In this document: positions 60,996 to 64,000 of the stretch, piece by piece
Layout of the letters: the number at the start of each line of letters is the position of its first letter
How positions within the stretch are numbered: the first letter of the stretch is position 1
Origin: Hyphomicrobiales bacterium
GTDB taxonomy: Bacteria; Pseudomonadota; Alphaproteobacteria; Rhizobiales; Rhizobiaceae
DNA length: 64,000 nucleotides
Assembly: GCA_900466475.1 (NCBI GenBank)
Contig: UBMI01000010.1
Span: 636,452 to 700,451 of the forward strand
Reading direction: 5' to 3'
Made by a program: the position numbers and the translations under genes
Notes under the pieces: generated by a model
Seen by the model: only the letters and a program-made list of their open reading frames with translations
Databases searched by the model: none
Told to the model about the DNA's origin: nothing

Positions 60996-63533
60996 TCAGA
61001 ACACGTCGGCATAATTGTTGGCAGCGGCAAGTGCGGCTTCCTTCAGGATCACCCCTTGGGCCACCATGCCGTTTGCGAACCGTACCAGGCGCACGTCGGG
61101 CATGGATTTCAGGCGCTGGGAGAAGGTGTTGACGGGCGGCAGGAAGTTTTCGCGGTAGCCCTGGTCGATCGCCCATTTGCGGAAATCCTCGAAGAGTTTG
61201 GCCGTGCGCAGCCAGCCGCCCGATGGCTCGATTTCCGCAGGTTCGATGCGGATATCGAACCATTCGTTGAGCGGGTCGAGCAGCAGCCAGGCGTTCAGCG
61301 CCTCCTTCGAGCTTGCGGGAATGGTGTAGTGACCGTTGCGCTTCAGCCGCTGGGCGCCCGATACGGCAAGGCCGAGCAGCAGTTCCAGCTCTTCCCTTGC
61401 GATGCGCTCGGCAATATCTGGAATGACCTCATGCTCGGGGATGCTGCGATTGAACTGGATGACGACGAGGCGGCGGCGCAGGCCTCGATCTATGCCGCCA
61501 TTGAAGCGGGGCAGGGTATTGGTCGTGAAGCAATGCAGCGCCCGGGGGATGAAACTTTCGACATCCTTGTAGAGGCTGCGGCCCTCAATCGGGTTGCCGG
61601 TGACGGCTGCCTTGAATTCCTCGCCCGCGATGGCCGCAGCACTCAGCTCGTCTGCGACGTTCGCCGCCTTGCCGGCGAGATTGATGATGCGCTTTTCATC
61701 ATTGAAGAAGGCGGGCGAAATGGAGGAGACGGCTCCTTCCGGCAGCAGCGCGCGGAAGAGCGAGGCGATGGTGGATTTGCCGTTGCTGGCGGTCTCGCCG
61801 AGCAGGATGAAGGCTTTCGGCTGGCGGATGCGGGTGGCGAGACCGAAGGCGGCCGCTCCCAGCATTTCGGCCACGAGGTCGATCTTGCCGGCGGCATCGG
61901 GATCACCCTGAAAGGCGCCGTGGAGCAGCTTGTGCAGGAGCGAGCCCTCGGGCGGATGGCTTTCGGTATGCAGGTTGTAATCCGCTGCGATCGTGAAGCG
62001 GAAGCGGTCATCAGGGTCGTGCGCGCGGCAGGTCACCTTGCCAGCCTCATCGAGGGTGATGGTGCAGTTCAGCGCATTGACGCCGATGGCCGAATTGCCG
62101 AAGAAGCCGGCCTCGGTGGTGCGTGTGCCGAATTCGGTGAGGATGCCGTCGATCATGTGTCGGCCGAGCTTCAGCGGCTTTTCCTTCGGGCCGATACCAA
62201 TGGCATCGAAGGCATGCATGGCAAAGCGGATCTTCTGTTCGGAGATGGAGCGCCAGGCGGAGGGGCCATAGGCCCAGAACCTGCCGTCGGCGCGCACGAT
62301 CCGCCCGCCGCAGGCTTTCGCCAGATGTTCGTTGAAGATGCGCGCCAGCCAGACTTCGGAGCCGAAAGGCTGGCTCGGAAACCATTCCGGCATGCTGTCT
62401 ATGCCATCGGCGCCCGCGGGCGGGGCATCCGGTGCGCTCTGCTCCGGTTCTTCTGTCGCCGGCGGCGGCTCGACCGGCGCGGCCAGGTGGCGGCGGATCG
62501 TGCCGCGCATGAAGGCATCGAGATCGAGCCGCGTCCAGCCGGCATCGACGGCATCGGCGCTGTCCCAGCCGCGGCAGGGAAGACGGCCGGCCAGCCAGTC
62601 GTCATGGCTGAAATGGCCGAGATCGGAGGCTGCTCCGGCATCGGTAAGACCCGTCAGCCGGACGCGCGCGCCGAGGCTCAAGAGGATGGCGGCGATCTCG
62701 TCTGCCGTCGAAAGGCCGGGCGCATCGAAATCCGGCCAGATCACCACATCGCGGCCCGATAGCGGCGACCAGTCCGTATGTTTGACGCCCTGCGTGCCGC
62801 CGGCCCAAGAAAGAACGGTGCGGCCGGATTTCTTCGCCAGCCGGTCGCGGCATTTCTCGCCCTCGACGACGATCACCTGCTTTGTCTTGCCGAGCGTTTC
62901 GAGGCCGTAGAGCGGGCGCGGCCTGGGAAAGGGGTAGCGGCACCAGGTCTCCTTGCCGTCCGGCAGGCGGACGAACATGACCATCGGCGTTTCCTTGCCC
63001 TCGTCGGGCAGGTCATGGCGCAGCACATAGCCGATCAGCGCGCCATCGGCCTGCCGATAGGGAAAGACCATGGAGGGAGCGAAAGCGCCCCATTCGGAGC
63101 GGTCGCCCTTGCGCTTGGGGTTGTAGAGACGGATGCGGACGCCGGGTGTGACCGGCTCGGAGGGAGGCGGAAGCGGCGTGATGCCTTCATAGGGATCGCG
63201 CACCCGCTGCACGCGCGGGGTTATGTTCGGCCTGACATGTCCGGCGCCATCGGAGCGGCTGCCGCCGTCGAGAAGGCGGATGGCTTCCGCCAGATCGACG
63301 CCCTTGATCTGTCGCACGAAATCGAGCACATCGCCGCCGGCGCCGCAGCCGAAACAATGGAAGCGCTCGATGCCGTCCTGCCCCCTGAAGATGGTGAAGG
63401 AGGGCGTTTCCTCGGCATGGAAGGGGCAGCAGGCGATATGCTCATGCCCGTTCCTCTGCAGCCTGCAGCCATAGCGCGCCGCCGTCTCAGACAGCGACAC
63501 ATCGCGGCGAAGCCGTTCGAGATCTGCAGGCAT
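60996..63533 (-). CDS. Phage/plasmid-type primase-helicase (CHC2 zinc finger, Toprim, P4-like)
   Basis: An 845-residue replication protein. CHC2 zinc finger: C36, H39, C60 and C63. Toprim-like core: VVEGEKCRDRLAKK and WPDFDAPG. P4/D5-type helicase with Walker A GETASNGKST and a downstream FTTNTLPRFNGGIDRGLRRRL. It primes and unwinds DNA of a mobile element. Genes of this kind usually belong to prophages or integrative elements; a lysozyme lies downstream and a winged-helix gene upstream. Confidence 0.92.
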   Translation of the reverse strand: MPADLERLRRDVSLSETAARYGCRLQRNGHEHIACCPFHAEETPSFTIFRGQDGIERFHCFGCGAGGDVLDFVRQIKGVDLAEAIRLLDGGSRSDGAGHVRPNITPRVQRVRDPYEGITPLPPPSEPVTPGVRIRLYNPKRKGDRSEWGAFAPSMVFPYRQADGALIGYVLRHDLPDEGKETPMVMFVRLPDGKETWCRYPFPRPRPLYGLETLGKTKQVIVVEGEKCRDRLAKKSGRTVLSWAGGTQGVKHTDWSPLSGRDVVIWPDFDAPGLSTADEIAAILLSLGARVRLTGLTDAGAASDLGHFSHDDWLAGRLPCRGWDSADAVDAGWTRLDLDAFMRGTIRRHLAAPVEPPPATEEPEQSAPDAPPAGADGIDSMPEWFPSQPFGSEVWLARIFNEHLAKACGGRIVRADGRFWAYGPSAWRSISEQKIRFAMHAFDAIGIGPKEKPLKLGRHMIDGILTEFGTRTTEAGFFGNSAIGVNALNCTITLDEAGKVTCRAHDPDDRFRFTIAADYNLHTESHPPEGSLLHKLLHGAFQGDPDAAGKIDLVAEMLGAAAFGLATRIRQPKAFILLGETASNGKSTIASLFRALLPEGAVSSISPAFFNDEKRIINLAGKAANVADELSAAAIAGEEFKAAVTGNPIEGRSLYKDVESFIPRALHCFTTNTLPRFNGGIDRGLRRRLVVIQFNRSIPEHEVIPDIAERIAREELELLLGLAVSGAQRLKRNGHYTIPASSKEALNAWLLLDPLNEWFDIRIEPAEIEPSGGWLRTAKLFEDFRKWAIDQGYRENFLPPVNTFSQRLKSMPDVRLVRFANGMVAQGVILKEAALAAANNYADVF

Positions 63534-63638
63534 GTTGCGGCTCTTGCAAGGAATGTTGTCGTTATCGCAACATGGCCGGCGCAGTGCGGGCGGCGGCCAT
63601 GGTCATTTCGCGCTTTCGGGGATTGTCGGGCGGGCGGC

Positions 63639-64000
63639 TTATCGCGAGGAGGAATTGGGAAACTTGCCTTCCAGCACCAGCCGGTAGCCGCGGCGATAGC
63701 CGACATTGGCAATGCCGATGCCGGAGCCTTCCAGCTTCTGGCGCAGGTGGCAAAGGGCGACCTTGAAGGCGAGATACATCTTGTCCGGCGAAGGGCCGCC
63801 ATCGGGATCGTCGATATACATGGCGGTGAAGATGCGCTCGGTGATGACGGGCATGCCCTTGCCCTTCCAGACCGCATGGAAGATCCGGCCTTCCATCGGC
63901 GTCAGGCCGAAGTGATCGATGACGATCTCCGGCTGCGGCGTGGTGACCGGCTGCTTGCAGCAGGGGCAGAGCAGGGGCCGGGTTATTGTAAGAGGGGCGG
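63639..64000 (-). CDS. Zinc-ribbon/winged-helix protein, cut by window edge
   Basis: The minus-strand frame is open to the window edge, so the 5' end is missing. An in-frame ATG at 63896 exists but family-like sequence continues upstream: LCPCCKQ (half zinc ribbon) precedes IDHFGLTPMEGRIFHAVWKG. The latter matches the start of a response-regulator-type winged helix, ending GIANVGYRRGYRLVLEG. There is no receiver domain in the visible part. It is probably the regulator of the mobile module. The 105-nt gap to the primase has no feature. Confidence 0.7.
   Translation of the reverse strand, partial: APLTITRPLLCPCCKQPVTTPQPEIVIDHFGLTPMEGRIFHAVWKGKGMPVITERIFTAMYIDDPDGGPSPDKMYLAFKVALCHLRQKLEGSGIGIANVGYRRGYRLVLEGKFPNSSSR

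Noticed and set aside
61056..62762. Long plus-strand open frame (568 codons) opposite the primase
   Set aside because: No motif, biased composition, and the minus strand encodes a clear CHC2/Toprim/P4-type protein.

Overview
The window looks like chromosomal (or large-replicon) DNA of a Rhizobiaceae alphaproteobacterium, close to Rhizobium or Agrobacterium. This rests on the high GC content, protein families typical of rhizobia (DUF992, DUF1223, GcvA-like LysR regulators, adenylate cyclase-TPR proteins), an alphaproteobacterial LexA-type site (GAAC-N7-GAAC) and a short intergenic repeat with CTAGAGCG/CGCTCTAG ends. No tRNA, rRNA, CRISPR array or transposase gene was recognised.

Layout. 1-7 kb: oxidoreductases with their regulators, a metallophosphoesterase, an SDR that lacks the usual catalytic Tyr/Lys, and a prokaryotic ionotropic-glutamate-receptor-like channel. 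7-11 kb: a minus-strand operon under a textbook cobalamin riboswitch. It runs from a possible 21-residue leader ORF through a BtuF-like binding protein, FecCD permease and ATPase to a SAM methyltransferase. 11-12.4 kb: an AztD-like zinc metallochaperone behind Zur-like palindromes. 12.6-19.6 kb: an alcohol dehydrogenase, LysR, YidB-family, ClpP, ArsR/SRPBCC (with a clear operator), a TetR remnant, and an AraC/aldo-keto reductase pair. 19.9-25.4 kb: small membrane proteins, then a copper handling operon (PepSY protein, PCu(A)C fusion, SCO, CopC, CopD).

25-46 kb: mixed accessory metabolism and efflux. It includes a ureohydrolase with an altered metal site, DMT/AraC, an MBL hydrolase, GFA, an acetyltransferase, a cyclase-TolB-TPR protein, and an AT-rich membrane gene flanked by two copies of the 3' end of a Tet-like MFS gene. 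It continues with a TetR-controlled MFS/oxidoreductase pair, a PNPOx-like enzyme, a DHA2 pump, a sulfite-oxidase-like enzyme with its cytochrome b and a Met-rich peptide, a gamma-carbonic anhydrase (a fossil copy lies nearby) and an FAH hydrolase.

46-53 kb: the most unusual locus. A 1251-residue FecR-TPR-outer-membrane-barrel fusion overlaps a CHASE2 adenylate cyclase. Divergent from it is a small three-helix membrane protein that resembles Pycsar effectors. 53-57 kb: SDR, GNAT, DUF992, DusA and short peptides, then a small gene behind an SOS-type box. 57-64 kb: a two-repeat secreted protein, tandem-duplicated lipoproteins and a phage-type module (GH108 lysozyme, CHC2/Toprim/P4-type primase-helicase, and a winged-helix protein running off the right edge).
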